DNA of 64,000 nucleotides, taken from positions 73,384,753 to 73,448,752 of the forward strand of contig CM055095.1 of assembly GCA_029204225.1 (NCBI GenBank), in the 5' to 3' direction. The translations under genes were made by a program, and so were the position numbers. The notes beneath the pieces were generated by a model, which had not been told where the DNA came from, searched no databases, and saw nothing but the letters and a program-made list of their open reading frames with translations. The stretch is from Diphasiastrum complanatum (taxonomy: Eukaryota > Streptophyta > Lycopodiopsida > Lycopodiales > Lycopodiaceae). This document shows positions 53,285 through 64,000 of the stretch, piece after piece. Numbering within the stretch: position 1 is the first letter of the stretch; every line of letters starts with the position of its first letter.

Positions 53285-54182
53285 ATGGATCAAAAGGAAG
53301 AGCTGCAGAAAAAGAAAGATGAAGACAACCGTGAACCTGCAAATAAAGCAAGCTCCTCACACAGCAAGGGTGGTCAAAGCTCGACATTGCAAGGGCCCAA
53401 GGCTGCAACTGTAGAACTATCAGTTCCTTCATCCTTTCACCAAGCCTTCATCATGTTTTCTTACCGTTACCAAACCGTCCATCCAAATCTGTTCCTACTG
53501 CCAATTTTTTATGAGTCCATCCCCTTGAGACTGAAAATCAAAGTTTGTGCAATCTGCAGATCAAAGGTCTTCCTTGAGACTGGAACTTCAACTGAGAGAA
53601 TAACCACGGAAACACCTAGAGGCAAATGGAGGATACAGACCTCCCAGAAGATAGAATCTGCCAAGAAACCAAAGATGAAATCGTCAATGGTAGATACAAG
53701 TGACAAAACAAAGAGACCCATGGAAAGCACTCGAGCATGCAAGTTTTGAAGCTGCTGAGAGCTCTCCAATTTTGAGAATGTTGACCAATTACAACAATAA
53801 GAAATTCTGGTTAAACTGCGGCAATTCGTGAAAAACAGTTTTTGTGATAAAGACTGGCCACAATAAGCACTTGGTTTTATGTAAGCAAACGAGGATCTGC
53901 GCTTTTCCAAGTGACGATCGAAGATGCCAATGCAAAGCGGAGCGACATCTCCAATATGAGTTGCAGTGGGTCCTGCAACACATTAGGGGTGAGATGATGT
54001 TGGCTGATTCTGACGAATCCCCGAGATATTCGGACAAAGCAACTCAAGAACACCTCTCACCTGAGACAGAGGAGGTCTCTAAGAAGACGAGACTAACGAA
54101 GACTGAGAGCCGAAAAATGCTAGTTAGGAATGGCAAGCAAGAACTGTGCAAGCCTCGTGGTAAATCCCGGAAGATGGAATGA
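53285..54182 (+). other. Two unrecognised hydrophilic ORFs
   Basis: 53285-53749 (154 codons) starts MDQKEELQKKKDEDNREPAN and is Lys/Ser/Thr-rich with one CAICRS pair. 53844-54182 (112 codons) is basic with Cys and Arg (CAFPSDDRRCQC) and ends KPRGKSRKME. They are in different frames 95 bp apart and could be one decayed gene or retroelement gag-like protein. An LTR-like segment follows (54200-54420). No family recognised; chance ORFs are possible. Confidence 0.25.
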
Positions 54183-54199
54183 CCATGTAGGAACTAGTA

Positions 54200-54430
54200 T
54201 TTCTAAGCAAATGTAATAAATGCAAGTAGACTCCTCTTAAAGAAGTAGAGTGAGCCACCTTTTGATGGTGACCTCTAGTGGAGAGCATTATTCCACTTGT
54301 AATTTGTGAAATGTGGAAATTCCACTAGGATGTCACCTAAGGAGCTCTCTTGCTTATTTAAGAGACTCCCTCTTTGTGAAGAGTAGTTTTTTGTGAATTG
54401 TATCAACTCCATGCTGAAATGAGAAGAGCC
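54200..54430 (+). repeat. LTR-like segment (tentative)
   Basis: Contains CTCTCTTGCTTATTTAAGAG followed by ACTCCCTCTTTGTGAAGAG, an arrangement like the TATA/leader part of short plant LTRs (compare small TRIM-like elements). No second copy in the window and no ends defined. Confidence 0.25.
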
Positions 54431-55367
54431 TTCATGAGTTTGGTGCATCCATTGCACTCAACAACTTCGGCTTTTCGCGAAAAATGCGAAGAGAGAAAAT
54501 TTGCGAAGGTCCTCTATTTTCAAAGAGGAATGTTCCCAGCCACTTCCCCTAAAATACGAAGTGAGGGAATTTGCAATGTCCGCATTAACATTCCCTATGG
54601 GTTGACCGTATACACAATGTATAGTTGTCATCACAAGCCAAATACTTTCAAGCACAATGGCTTACCTAATTAGATTACAAACATTTATTGTAATTAATAC
54701 ATGGATGCAATTAATAAATGGATTATCCTAGCACAATCTATGTGATGCTCCGTCCATGAGATGATGAATTTTGAGCCTCCCAGTTACACTGTCATTCTGG
54801 TTGTAACTGTCATTTTGTTGTGCTTCAGTGTAATATAGCAACAATACACTTTTCTATCTGTGTACAATGTAGATGAATGCTTATTGTAATTGAATGCACT
54901 TTACTTATGTTATCACGCTTGTTCACTCACTCTGAAAGGAACACGGACATCTACGACTCCTCAGTTTCTTATCAGAGAACAATTGTCTTTGACGCCTGAG
55001 GAGCTTGTATCATTTTGTTGCACTATCACTCCAAAGTTTTTGAACTGAACTTCTCATTAAAATTTAATTTACAATAATACCTCAAACCATTTTTAATCTC
55101 TTCGGTGGACTATACTTGTTTTTATTTTGTGAGTATAAACTAATTTATAAGATCTTGTTGGGCATAGAGCGCTTGAGCTGTGACTACACTTAGCATTAAC
55201 AATCTATTAGACTGTTTCTGCATCTAGCAGTCCATTATAGCAGGAGAGTTGTTCCGCAAATATTTCTGCTCTCTTCTTCGTTTGCGTTCTCCATACTCCC
55301 TTGCCCCATCATAGAGATGTTACATTAGACGAGATGGGTCAAGATGAACAATCTATTGAAGTGTGGC
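54431..55367. other. No gene recognised
   Basis: AT-rich sequence with TTTTCGCGAAAAATGCGAAG near 54473. I see no coding region, tandem array or LTR terminus here. Confidence 0.35.
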
Positions 55368-55440
55368 TTTGATACCACTCCTGTGGGAGCAGACACTGAT
55401 ATCACTCTATGGGCGGAAATAGATATCATATCTGATACCA

Positions 55441-55442
<2 letters not shown>
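55368..55442 (-). other. Three PBS-like TGGTATCA words in 75 bp
   Basis: On the minus strand AGTGGTATCAGA (55431-55442), AGTGATATCAGTG (about 55394-55406) and AGTGGTATCAAAG (55367-55379) follow each other at 36 and 27 bp. The first and third match the Met-tRNA PBS core. They adjoin the candidate LTR at 55441-56510 on its internal side. Confidence 0.5.
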
Positions 55443-56510
<1,068 letters not shown>

Positions 56511-56559
56511 CAATCTGAAGTCATCACTGAACCTTTTGATTAGAGAGCGAAAGTACATG

Positions 56560-58200
56560 TAAAAAAGAAAGTGGATTTTGATGCGGAAGATCCAATGGAC
56601 AAAGGGAAGTTTGATGCTAAAATTCCTAAGAGAGTACCAAAATGGTACTTATCGCTCACAGGTGATGCTAAGAAGGGAGATACTCCCGAATCTAGAGAAC
56701 AAGGAGAGCTTAGAAGGTCAAGCAGAAATCAAAAACCTCCTACAAGATTAGAGATGAATCTAGCCCTAGTGGGTTCCGTGCTCAAGGCTCAAGAACCAAA
56801 AACTTTTGATGAAGCAAAGGAGCACAAGGGGTGGCGTGCAGCTATGGAAACAGAAATGGAGGCCATATCAAAAAATAGGACATGGAACTTGGTTGAGCTA
56901 CTTGATGGTAAGACGCTTGCAAATGGATTTATAAGATCAAATATGGAGCAGATGGGCAACTCGACAAGTACAAAGCACGGTTGGTTGCGAGAGGATTTGA
57001 GCAGCAGGAGTTTAAAGAAACCTTTGCACCCGTAGCTAAGATGGTAACTATACATTCTATCATTTCTATTTTTGCTTTCTATGGTTGGAAGATCCAACAA
57101 ATTAAATCTGCTTTTCTTAATGGAGTGCTAGATGAAGAGGTGTACCTAGTACAACCTCAAGGATTTGTTGAGCCAGAGAGAGAGCATATTGTTTGTAAGC
57201 TCAACAAAGCTATTTATGGACTGAAGCAAGCACCACAGGCATGGCACTCTTGCATTGATGAACACTTCAAGCGAAGGGGAATGGTAAAAAGTAATGTTGA
57301 TCCTAATCTTTACATTATAAGACAAGATTTAGATTTAGTGTTCATTTTTTTGTACGTGGATGATTTGATTATTATAGGAAGTAATGAGAACTTAATTAAT
57401 TAAATCAAATCAAATCTTTCCAATGCTTTTGACAGGAGCAATTTAGGATTGATGCACTATTGTCTTGGCATTGAAGTATGGCAAAATGAAGACGTTGTCT
57501 TTTTTACACAAAGCAAATATGCATGAGATTTGTTTTATAAGTTCAATATGCAAGATTGTAAGCCTTTGAGCACACCGATGGATGTCAACACTTTGCTTAC
57601 TGCACATGATGAATATGGGAAAGTGGATGCTTACTTGTACATACAACTGGTGGGTAGTTTGATCTATTTGACACACACACGACCTGATATTTCTTATGTT
57701 GTTGGTGTTGTTAGTCAATTTAGGCAAGATCCTAGTCAAAGCACACTGGAAGTCTGCTAAACGTATTCTCAGGTACATTCGAGGGGCATTGAATTTTAGT
57801 TTGAAAAATGATCAGCCTGAAGCGCTAATGTTGGTAGGTTACACAGATGTCGATTGGGCAGGTAATATTGATGACAGAAGATCTACCAATGGTCATACAT
57901 TCAGTTATGGTACAATTGCAGGTCCATGGAGCAGCAAAAGCAACCTACAGTAGTCTTATCTTCGATGGAAGCTGAATATCATGCACTCAGCAATGCTACA
58001 CAGAAAGCAGTATGGTTACAAAGATTGCTTGTTGATTTAGGTCAACCACAGGTGGATGTGACTACTATCTCTTGCGACAACCAAAGCTGCCTACATGCTT
58101 GACCAAGCACATCGAAATACATTATTACTTTGTTTGAGAGAAAATTCTTGATGGAGCCATTGATCTTGTTTTCTGTAAATCTGAAGTTCAAGTGACAAAT
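56560..58200 (+). pseudogene. Ty1/copia RT and RNase H fragment
   Basis: Linker (RVPKWYLSLTGDAKKGDTPE, LRRSSRNQKPP), RT in two frames (56571-57035: GWRAAMETEMEAISKNRTWN; 56981-57403: IKSAFLNGVLDEEVYLVQPQ, YGLKQAPQAW, FLYVDDLIIIGSNEN), a TAA at 57401, then 57530-57953 with RPDISYVVGVVSQF, GYTDVDWAGNIDDRRSTNG and GPWSSKSN. RNase H breaks off at 58200, where a gypsy LTR begins. It belongs to the same lineage as the outer copia at 32601-34285. Gag, protease and integrase are absent. Confidence 0.88.
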
Positions 58201-58592
58201 TGTTGGAGGGTTTGCGGATCTCAAGGCAACCCTAACCCTAGTTAATAAGTGAGAGAGATTTGGCACCCTGCGTGTGTAAGTCCAACTCGATGATCACATA
58301 GTTATTTGATTAATTAGAAAGTCAATAAAAGGACTTTAGGCCTTTTTGCGGGACTTTTAATGTCGCAGGGCCTAAATGTCAAGTTAGTGAATAAAGTTGA
58401 GTTTCCCTCCAATTTGGATGGTTCCCACTCTTTTTTAAATTTGAATAATTAGGGAGGCAGAAATGGACCAATAGGATTCAGAGGCTAGGGTCTTCCTCCC
58501 TACTATAAAAAGGGACCAACTCGAGTTCCTACACATGTTCATTTCCTCATTTCAATAACGCAGATTTGTTCTCTTCTGAAATGGATTGCTGC
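58201..58592 (+). mobile_element. Truncated gypsy LTR (same family as 38906-46814)
   Basis: From TGTTGGAGGG to GAAATGGATTG it matches the reverse complement of 38906-39638 and 46072-46814 for about 390 bp. It is therefore the U3 part of this LTR, in plus orientation, with the last 340 bp or so missing. Its TG start abuts the copia RNase H, marking the insertion point. No internal gypsy sequence follows. Confidence 0.9.
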
Positions 58593-58604
58593 AAACTGAA
58601 AAAA

Positions 58605-58735
58605 AAAGGGCAACCTTCAAACTTCATCCAAGCATTAAAACCTATAAATGACTACTTCCAAACTTTTGCCCAAGCATTAAAACATCATTAATATTGTAGG
58701 TCAACCTTCAAACTTTAGTTCAAGCATCAACGACC
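58605..58735 (+). repeat. Degenerate tandem repeat (CAACCTTCAAACTT unit)
   Basis: Three units anchored on (C)TTCAAACTT or TTCCAAACTT followed by CAAGCAT(T/C)AA, near 58612, 58652 and 58705. Confidence 0.5.
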
Positions 58736-59460
58736 CCCAAAGAAAACTTTCAAGCTTAGCCTAACAAAAGAACATACTTCATTGTCATTAGAGATTAGAA
58801 CTTGGGTGAGGCAAACAACCAAGATCTTTTCATGTGAGAAGTTGGCACTCGAACCTATCGGAACCCCACAAGCCCAGCTCCTATCATGTAGGACCTCTAC
58901 AATAACATAATGTTGAAATTTTCTAGGCATTTTGCATGTAAAAGTGCATATTGGAATGATTTGAAGAGCAAGAAAATGTTGTGATACTCAAACTATATGG
59001 GCCAAATTTTTCCAAAGACTTCATTTTTATGGCAAGTGGAAAAGCGCATTCAAACCCATCCTAGTGGTTCTCCATCATGAATATGTCATAGAGTAAAATC
59101 AAGCCTATCACATTTGAGATTGAATAACAAAGAATATGTAGATTATGTTCATTACTTCCACATCACTATTTTGCAATAAGGAAACAAATGTGCCAACTTT
59201 CTCAATCAACAGGTCAAAATTTCACGATGGCGACCCCAGACCTCAAATTTCACCAAGGCAAATCAAGTGGGAATTTGAACTCAATGAATAAACTAGTGTT
59301 GGGTAGGTATTTTTGGGTTCCTTATTTTACTTGTTTTTTTTTAACCTGCCGGTTCTTATCATTTATGTAATGGATTTTTGGTGACTATTCTGCCCATTTT
59401 TTAACAGATTAAAAAGCAGAATAGTCACCTGTTTTTTTTTTTTTTTAAATTTAGTGCAAA
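58736..59460. other. No gene recognised
   Basis: AT-rich DNA without coding signal. A mirror pair (AAAAAGCAGAATAGTCACC near 59410 and GGTGACTATTCTGCCCATTTTTT near 59380) forms an inverted repeat of about 19 bp around 59376-59429. Confidence 0.35.
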
Positions 59461-59464
59461 TTCT

Positions 59465-59570
59465 GCCTGCGTCTGCCACGTGACAGCATCGGATTGGTCT
59501 CAAAAATTTTTAGTGCTGATTTTGCATGCACCTGCCACGTGGCAGCTAAGGATTGGTTTAAAAAGGGTCC
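59465..59570 (+). promoter_or_regulatory. Duplicated CCACGTG/ATTGG module
   Basis: Two copies of a unit of about 53 bp: TGCCACGTGACAGCATCGGA then TTGG, and TGCCACGTGGCAGCTAAGGA then TTGG. Each has a CACGTG G-box core and, about 10 bp later, ATTGG, the reverse complement of CCAAT. Such elements bind bZIP/bHLH and NF-Y factors, but no gene with a supported start follows closely. Confidence 0.4.
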
Positions 59571-59586
59571 AAAAATCCATTACACA

Positions 59587-59728
59587 ATGGAAGGGGCCGG
59601 GCAGAGGCCATTTTGCCCGGTTCGGATTTCGAAAAAAATTTAGGCTCGGCCCGGCCCCTCCGAGCCTCACCTAAAAAAATTCTAGAAATCCTTACCGGGC
59701 AAAATGGTCTCTGCCCGGCTCCTTCCAT
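59587..59728. repeat. 142-bp foldback (long hairpin)
   Basis: Arms 59587-59620 (ATGGAAGGGGCCGGGCAGAG plus 14 bp) and 59695-59728 are reverse complements with two mismatches over 34 bp. The inner text (AAAAAAATTTAGGCTCGG and CCGAGCCTCACCTAAAAAAATT) extends the pairing. It is far more GC-rich than its surroundings. It could be a foldback MITE or a small-RNA hairpin; flanking target duplications are not obvious. Confidence 0.75.
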
Positions 59729-60052
59729 AATACTTTTTGTAAAGCCCAGTATAAGGGCTCATTTTGGGTGCGCGACTAAGCTGACTTACCCGTCGGTTGT
59801 GTCATAGATATGTGGGGAGTGATTCTTTGGGTGTTATCTATGGTGTGGGGTGCTGGTTAGTAATATTGACATAAATCATAAAACCCAGTGGTTATCTATG
59901 GTGCTTTTGGTGCTGTTATCTATGAGGCTATGGGGTACAAGAGACTTTTTTTTTTTTTGCACAGGGTGCCTTGCAATCATCCCAACCCACAAATTTCTTT
60001 TGCGTTTGCGTGTGCTTTTGCTTCTTTCGCTGGTGGAGTATTAGCGTTTGAG

Positions 60053-60434
60053 ATGGATGATGCTTTATATGTCTGCCTGTCCTTGTGGAGTGATTTGTGG
60101 CATTTCCGCAGAATTGACGCAAAGCAAAATGGTCAGGCTCAGCAGGAGCCATCGTTTTCGGTTTCTTTTTTAGCCCAAATGATGAAGCATGATCGTACAC
60201 GCCGAGGGTCGGGCTCCAGTCTTTGTGTGTAAGCAATCTGTTTCTCTGTTCTTCACTGTTTATGCTCTGATATGATTAAGACTACTGCTTCTCGATTTCA
60301 TTTAGAGCAACATAACAATGGTGATCATCCAGGGTTGCAATGCATGTCGTGAAAATAACTGTCTAAGTCGGATTTGTGCAGAGGTTTTTGCGATCTGTTA
60401 TCAGATTCCTGCTTTTAGAAGAGAAATTTGGTGA
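60053..60434 (+). other. Weak two-exon gene candidate
   Basis: ATG 60053 opens a frame (MDDALYVCLSLWSDLWHFRR ... FLAQMMKHDRTRRGSGSSLC) that reaches a good donor (GTAAGC at about 60230). A T-rich stretch ending TTTCATTTAG (60305) is followed by a frame with GCNACRENNCLSRICAEVF, terminating TGA at 60432. Cys spacing faintly recalls a LOB C-block but downstream GAS and coiled-coil blocks are missing. The downstream candidate lies 0.3 kb after a foldback and GT-rich short repeats. Could be spurious. Confidence 0.25.
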
Positions 60435-60474
60435 TCGTTGTAAGATCAAGCAATGACGCCATAGCTGATGCTTC

Positions 60475-60600
60475 AAGGGTAGGTAGGGTAGAGTAGGCTA
60501 GGGTAGGACCCCCGGCCCTCAGCTGCTGCGCACCCCCCTCGCTGCCCGGCTCGCGAGAGTGAGGACTCAGGCCCTCAGCCCGCGAGATTTAAATGTTTTT
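60475..60600. other. GC-rich island with GGTAGGGTAG repeats
   Basis: GGTAGGTAGGGTAGAGTAGG then CTAGGGTAGG, followed by a C/G-rich stretch (CCCCCGGCCC, GCCCGGCTCGCGAG). Its composition contrasts sharply with the AT-rich surroundings. No function assignable. Confidence 0.4.
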
Positions 60601-60714
60601 AGTTTTCTGAAATACAATCGACGGGCCTAAAAAGTACAACCAAAAGGTACAGAGAAACATAAAGCAAGAAGTACAAAAAATAACAGACAGACGTGAAGGA
60701 GTATTGCTTCCATG

Positions 60715-60716
<2 letters not shown>

Positions 60717-60753
<37 letters not shown>
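60717..60753. repeat. (GA)n microsatellite
   Basis: About 36 bp of GA dinucleotide. Confidence 0.95.
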
Positions 60754-60756
<3 letters not shown>

Positions 60757-61445
60757 TTTCATAAAGTAAAGGGCTAAACGCAATATTTTGAAGAGGAGAG
60801 GGGCTTTGAGGTTTGGGCTTTAGTGCATTGCTTTTTTAAGTGCATTGGAAGAGTGAGAAAAAGGACATTGCTCATCCGTTATGGAGGACTGCAATGGAGC
60901 ACATTGGAGATCCCATCTTGGAGTACATTCATTATCTAACAATGATGATTCCACATTGTCGTTTTTCGATGACCATTTCAAGGAGTTTTGAAAGTGAAGG
61001 TGAGCTCATTTTTTTTCTTTTGAAGCTCAATGTGTATGTTCTTTGACTACTTACGAGCTATTATCGAAGAAACTCGTTGACCGAATTCGTGAAGACTTAC
61101 AAGCTCAATATGCTCTCATCGTATGCAATTGATGAGGATAAAAGCTTTACCTATCCAAGACAAGTTGTTTTCAATTTTTTATAACCTATCGTAGACAACT
61201 TTCAAGCAAATTTATGGAGGTTTATAAGCTCATTATGCCTTTTGTGTGTAGCCTCCGAAACATTTATATCTTAGTTTTTCAAGCTCCCAGTTTTTGCATG
61301 AGCTTCTTCAACCAACATCTTCTCACGTGCCATAGACAAAAAAAAATTCGACAATGAAACACACATCTTCAAAACAAAATGAAATGATTGAATGATTAGA
61401 AAAGCATATCGACACAAATGAACAAAAAAAGCCAAAGACACTTTA
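60754..61445. other. No gene recognised
   Basis: A plus-strand frame at 60840-61046 (68 codons, AHPLWRTAMEHIGDPIL) has no supporting motif. The rest is AT-rich and lies 3' of the MULE remnant on its strand. Confidence 0.3.
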
Positions 61446-61449
61446 TGTT

Positions 61450-62640
61450 GAAATGTTTTCTAAATTGACTATGCACCTAGAGCATTTATCTCACAATCTG
61501 CATCATCTACCATGAATCCGTCTGGTTGCCAATCTGCTTTCAATCCGCACATCTTCTCCTTAAGTTGCCGCAACCAAGGAATGATACCTTGGGCCTTTGA
61601 ACTACTTGTGAGCACCCATGCTACAAGTATACCATTTTGAAAAGCATCAAATGCTAAAATCGTAAAAATTTGATATTGCACACAACAAAATGTGGTGAGA
61701 AAGAGACAATCTCATTATGTGACAAGAAATTCTAGTTCATACAAGTTAAGGGAGCAATTACATTCTAACCTTAAATTTGTTTTTTCCAAATGTAGCATCC
61801 ATGGCTAGGATGTTGTTATGGCCAAGAGAGAGCATCTTCTCCGTTTGAAATTTTGTTTGGATACGCAATATGAACGACATACTTTCTTTCTTGCTAAATG
61901 TTTGATGAAATAAAATTCTCTTCGCATTTTGGATTGTCCATATGTGGACATTACACGCATTATCTTTGTGCAATTCAAATGTCCCCTGAGACAATTTCAT
62001 AGAGAGGTTTAAGATATCTTGTTTGGTGAGGAAATCATTCTCTGCGGAATAAAGCTAGTCTCAAAACTTCTTTTACTAGCGAGCATTGCTTTGTGCACAT
62101 TGATTATTTGAGTTGGGTTTGTCTTTTCATAAAGTTTGCACTATACCCAACGCTTCTTTGTTTCGACAACTTGGGGGCAAATTGAGCTCTAGAATGATGT
62201 GATGATACATCTAATGGACCATGACATCGTTGTCCATTTCTATCAACATGTCGTCTATCAATGTAACACACCTCTGCCACATCAAGCCATTGATATAGTT
62301 GCTTCAACAAACAAAACCTAACAATGGAGGATGAGCAATTTTTTGACATACCATTTACGTTGTAGAAAGCTATCTGGCTTTGGATGTTTCAAATCCCTTG
62401 TTGCATTTGATTTTATACGAGACTTTTAAAAATTTGTGGGAGCCTTGTCATTTTTTTCCTCACCCTCAATGAATTGCTCTACTCATGAGTATGGAATGTA
62501 TGCAATTTTGGACTCGAATGACTTTCTCTCACAATTTTGGGTTGTAACTTTCTCCCATTCCAAATCTATAAAGCAAAATACGCCAAGAGTTGGTTCTTGC
62601 ACAACTCTAAAAGGGGGCTTTGTGGATTCAATTTGTTGAA
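61450..62640 (-). pseudogene. MULE (Mutator-like) transposase remnant
   Basis: Reading right to left in several frames: an N-terminal domain (VVQEPTLGVFCFIDLEWEKV, near 62600), KSRIKSNATRDLKHPKPDSF (about 62400), FCLLKQLYQWLDVAEVCYI (62300), SRAQFAPKLSKQRSVGYSA (62200), AKRILFHQTFSKKESMSFIL (about 61920), NNILAMDATFGKNKFKV (catalytic Asp in MDATF, about 61790), then after a break FTILAFDAFQNGILVAWVLT and FMVDDADCEINAL (second Asp, about 61500). The CHxxH and SWIM zinc finger are not found to the left. Multiple frameshifts. No long terminal inverted repeats seen. Confidence 0.8.
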
Positions 62641-63420
62641 CTTTGTTGCTACTTTGGCATTTTTTCTATTACTATTTGTATTCAAACATTATTCCTTGAT
62701 CATATTGCTTCCACTTGCACTTGTAGAGTAAAAGGTGGGCCTTACTTATACGTTTATCTTCTTGTTAGACTTTTGTAAATTTTAAAATGGACATTTGCTA
62801 AAAAGATTATCTCCAATATGATTTTTGGTTCTCCAAACTTTTTGAATCTAACAACAAATCTTTTTTTGCCAAACAGTTTACAATTAAATAGTTAAAAATA
62901 CTCAATCAGTCTAATATAGGATCTATGCTTACCACATTCTTACTCACTCACCTTTGCAGCTAATGGTCTTATATCTCCTTTTTCACAAGAATGAAATCAA
63001 AACAATCCTCGATCTCTTATTACACTATGTACACCCTAAACTTGATACACAATACATTATTAACAATTCGTGGGATCTTAGAAAATCAAATCTAAGCCTA
63101 GCAAGCTCAATTCAAGCACAATATATTAATTGGAGTATTCAAGGAAAAATGTGATATAATCACATCTTAATGCTTACAAATTCTACCAATTAATGATACA
63201 ATTATCTACAATACTTATGAATTCTACTACTTCATAAAATAAATAGAATTAGATCCAACCTTTCAATTACGTCAAGAAACTACTCTTGAACCTTGAACCC
63301 TGAATCCTAAACCCTTACTCAATATCACATAAAGCTCACTTTTAACGCATACACGACACCGATTTTAGAAATTTTCAAAGTCCATAAAAATTAATGAAAT
63401 TGCAGATAATGAAATCAATG
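62641..63420. other. No gene recognised
   Basis: AT-rich flank 5' of the MULE remnant, including CCTTGAACCCTGAATCCTAA and ACCCTTACTC words that only superficially resemble telomere repeats. Confidence 0.35.
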
Positions 63421-63476
63421 GGAGTGCACCGTTGCACTCCCCCTGATGCGCGTCAGGGAGTGTTGCGGTGCACTCC
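63421..63476. repeat. 56-bp near-perfect hairpin
   Basis: GGAGTGCACCGTTGCACTCC plus CCCTGA (63421-63446) pairs with TCAGGGAGTGTTGCGGTGCA plus CTCC (63453-63476), leaving a loop TGCGCG. Two short indels/mismatches. It stands in AT-rich DNA. It could be a terminator-like, MITE-end or foldback structure. Confidence 0.75.
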
Positions 63477-64000
63477 TTAAGTAGAGCTGGACCTTAAGGG
63501 GTTTTTTATATTAAAAAAAGACTTGGCCCCAGATCTTAGCTCTAATGGACCATCATATCTATAATAGAAAGCCCCATCCTCAAAAGCTTTTGAAGATTTG
63601 AAAAACCCTGCTCGAAAATTTCCATGGGAAGCCCTAAGGCCCAAGATTTTTCATGCCATAGAAATTGGTCAGAGGTCCTTTGATTACATGGTACAGACGA
63701 CTTGAGTTGTCATGTTTTGGGCTTGGCCTAAAATTACAAACCTAGGGCCTAGCATCTTGAACAGGAAAGTCCCTAGGTTCAAGACTTTCCACAATAGTAA
63801 TGCCAAGTGCTCGTGAGTATTTTGGAGGTGATTGTAGGAGCAGAATATGCATCCACCTTTATCTCTCCTTCAGAATTTGCCATTCTCTCTTTGGAATGTG
63901 CATTCTCTTTCTAGAATGCACATTTTCTCTCCACCTTCTCACGTGGCATTACATCGTGGAAGGGCCTCGGGCCTTCCATGCAAGTTGAGGCTGTGCCCTC
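63477..64000. other. No gene recognised; small inverted repeat at 63894-63925
   Basis: AATGTGCATTCT (63894) and AGAATGCACATT (63914) are perfect 12-bp arms with an 8-bp spacer, within an ATTCTCTC-rich patch. No coding signal. Confidence 0.4.

Noticed and set aside
60306-60434. Second LBD gene from the GCNACRENNC motif
   Set aside because: Cys spacing does not fit C-x2-C-x6-C-x3-C, and the GAS and coiled-coil blocks are absent.
60475-60520. Telomere-like TAGGG repeats
   Set aside because: GGTAGGGTAG is irregular and not the plant TTTAGGG unit; fewer than four even approximate copies.
63290-63330. CCTTGAACCCTGAATCCTAAAC as interstitial telomere
   Set aside because: Only one exact CCTAAACCC word; the other units do not match.

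Overview
This window looks like repeat-rich nuclear DNA from a land plant. The evidence is an intact LOB-domain (LBD) transcription-factor gene, a streptophyte-specific family, together with plant-type Ty1/copia and Ty3/gypsy retrotransposons, a Helitron, a MULE and a hAT remnant, GT-AG introns, low GC and long CT/GA microsatellites. The species cannot be read from the sequence. A large-genome non-seed plant such as a fern, or a gymnosperm, is only a guess.

Layout. 1-4.0 kb holds debris: the tail of a gypsy-type element with an accessory ORF, a gypsy gag pseudogene, a copia RT/RNase H fragment and a hAT transposase remnant. 4.44-5.12 kb is the LBD gene with a TATA-like box and a tandem repeat in its leader; it is the only clearly intact host gene. 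6.4-10.8 kb has a C39 tract followed by a (TC)n tract, a decayed Helitron Rep gene and a gypsy RNase H/integrase fragment. 10.9-11.6 kb is coding-like but unrecognised. 13.2-17.8 kb is a copia-type LTR element without recognisable RT or integrase, carrying a Cys-rich ORF with duplicated modules. 18.3-21.3 kb holds an unrecognised zinc-finger-like exon and an unrecognised multi-exon gene model. 22.5-34.3 kb is a nest of three copia elements; one is bounded (26327-32600, near-perfect target duplication) and lies inside the linker between integrase and RT of an older copia. 34.7-38.8 kb has gypsy fragments, a tandem repeat and a copia gag ORF. 38906-46814 is a complete gypsy element with 5-bp target duplication AGATA, inserted in a copia leader. 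46.8-49.7 kb is a copia LTR and pol. 50.2-52.9 kb has two head-to-head gypsy fragments, one a chromovirus. 53-58.6 kb holds unknown ORFs, a candidate LTR, a copia fragment and a truncated gypsy LTR. 58.6-64 kb has tandem repeats, a foldback element, a weak gene candidate and a decayed MULE transposase.

No operon or pathway logic applies. The organising principle is nested transposition followed by decay. In the bounded copia element the in-frame stops and the LTR differences look dominated by C-to-T/G-to-A transitions, many in CG or CHG contexts, as expected for heavily methylated, silenced DNA. No CRISPR array, rRNA or tRNA gene was seen.
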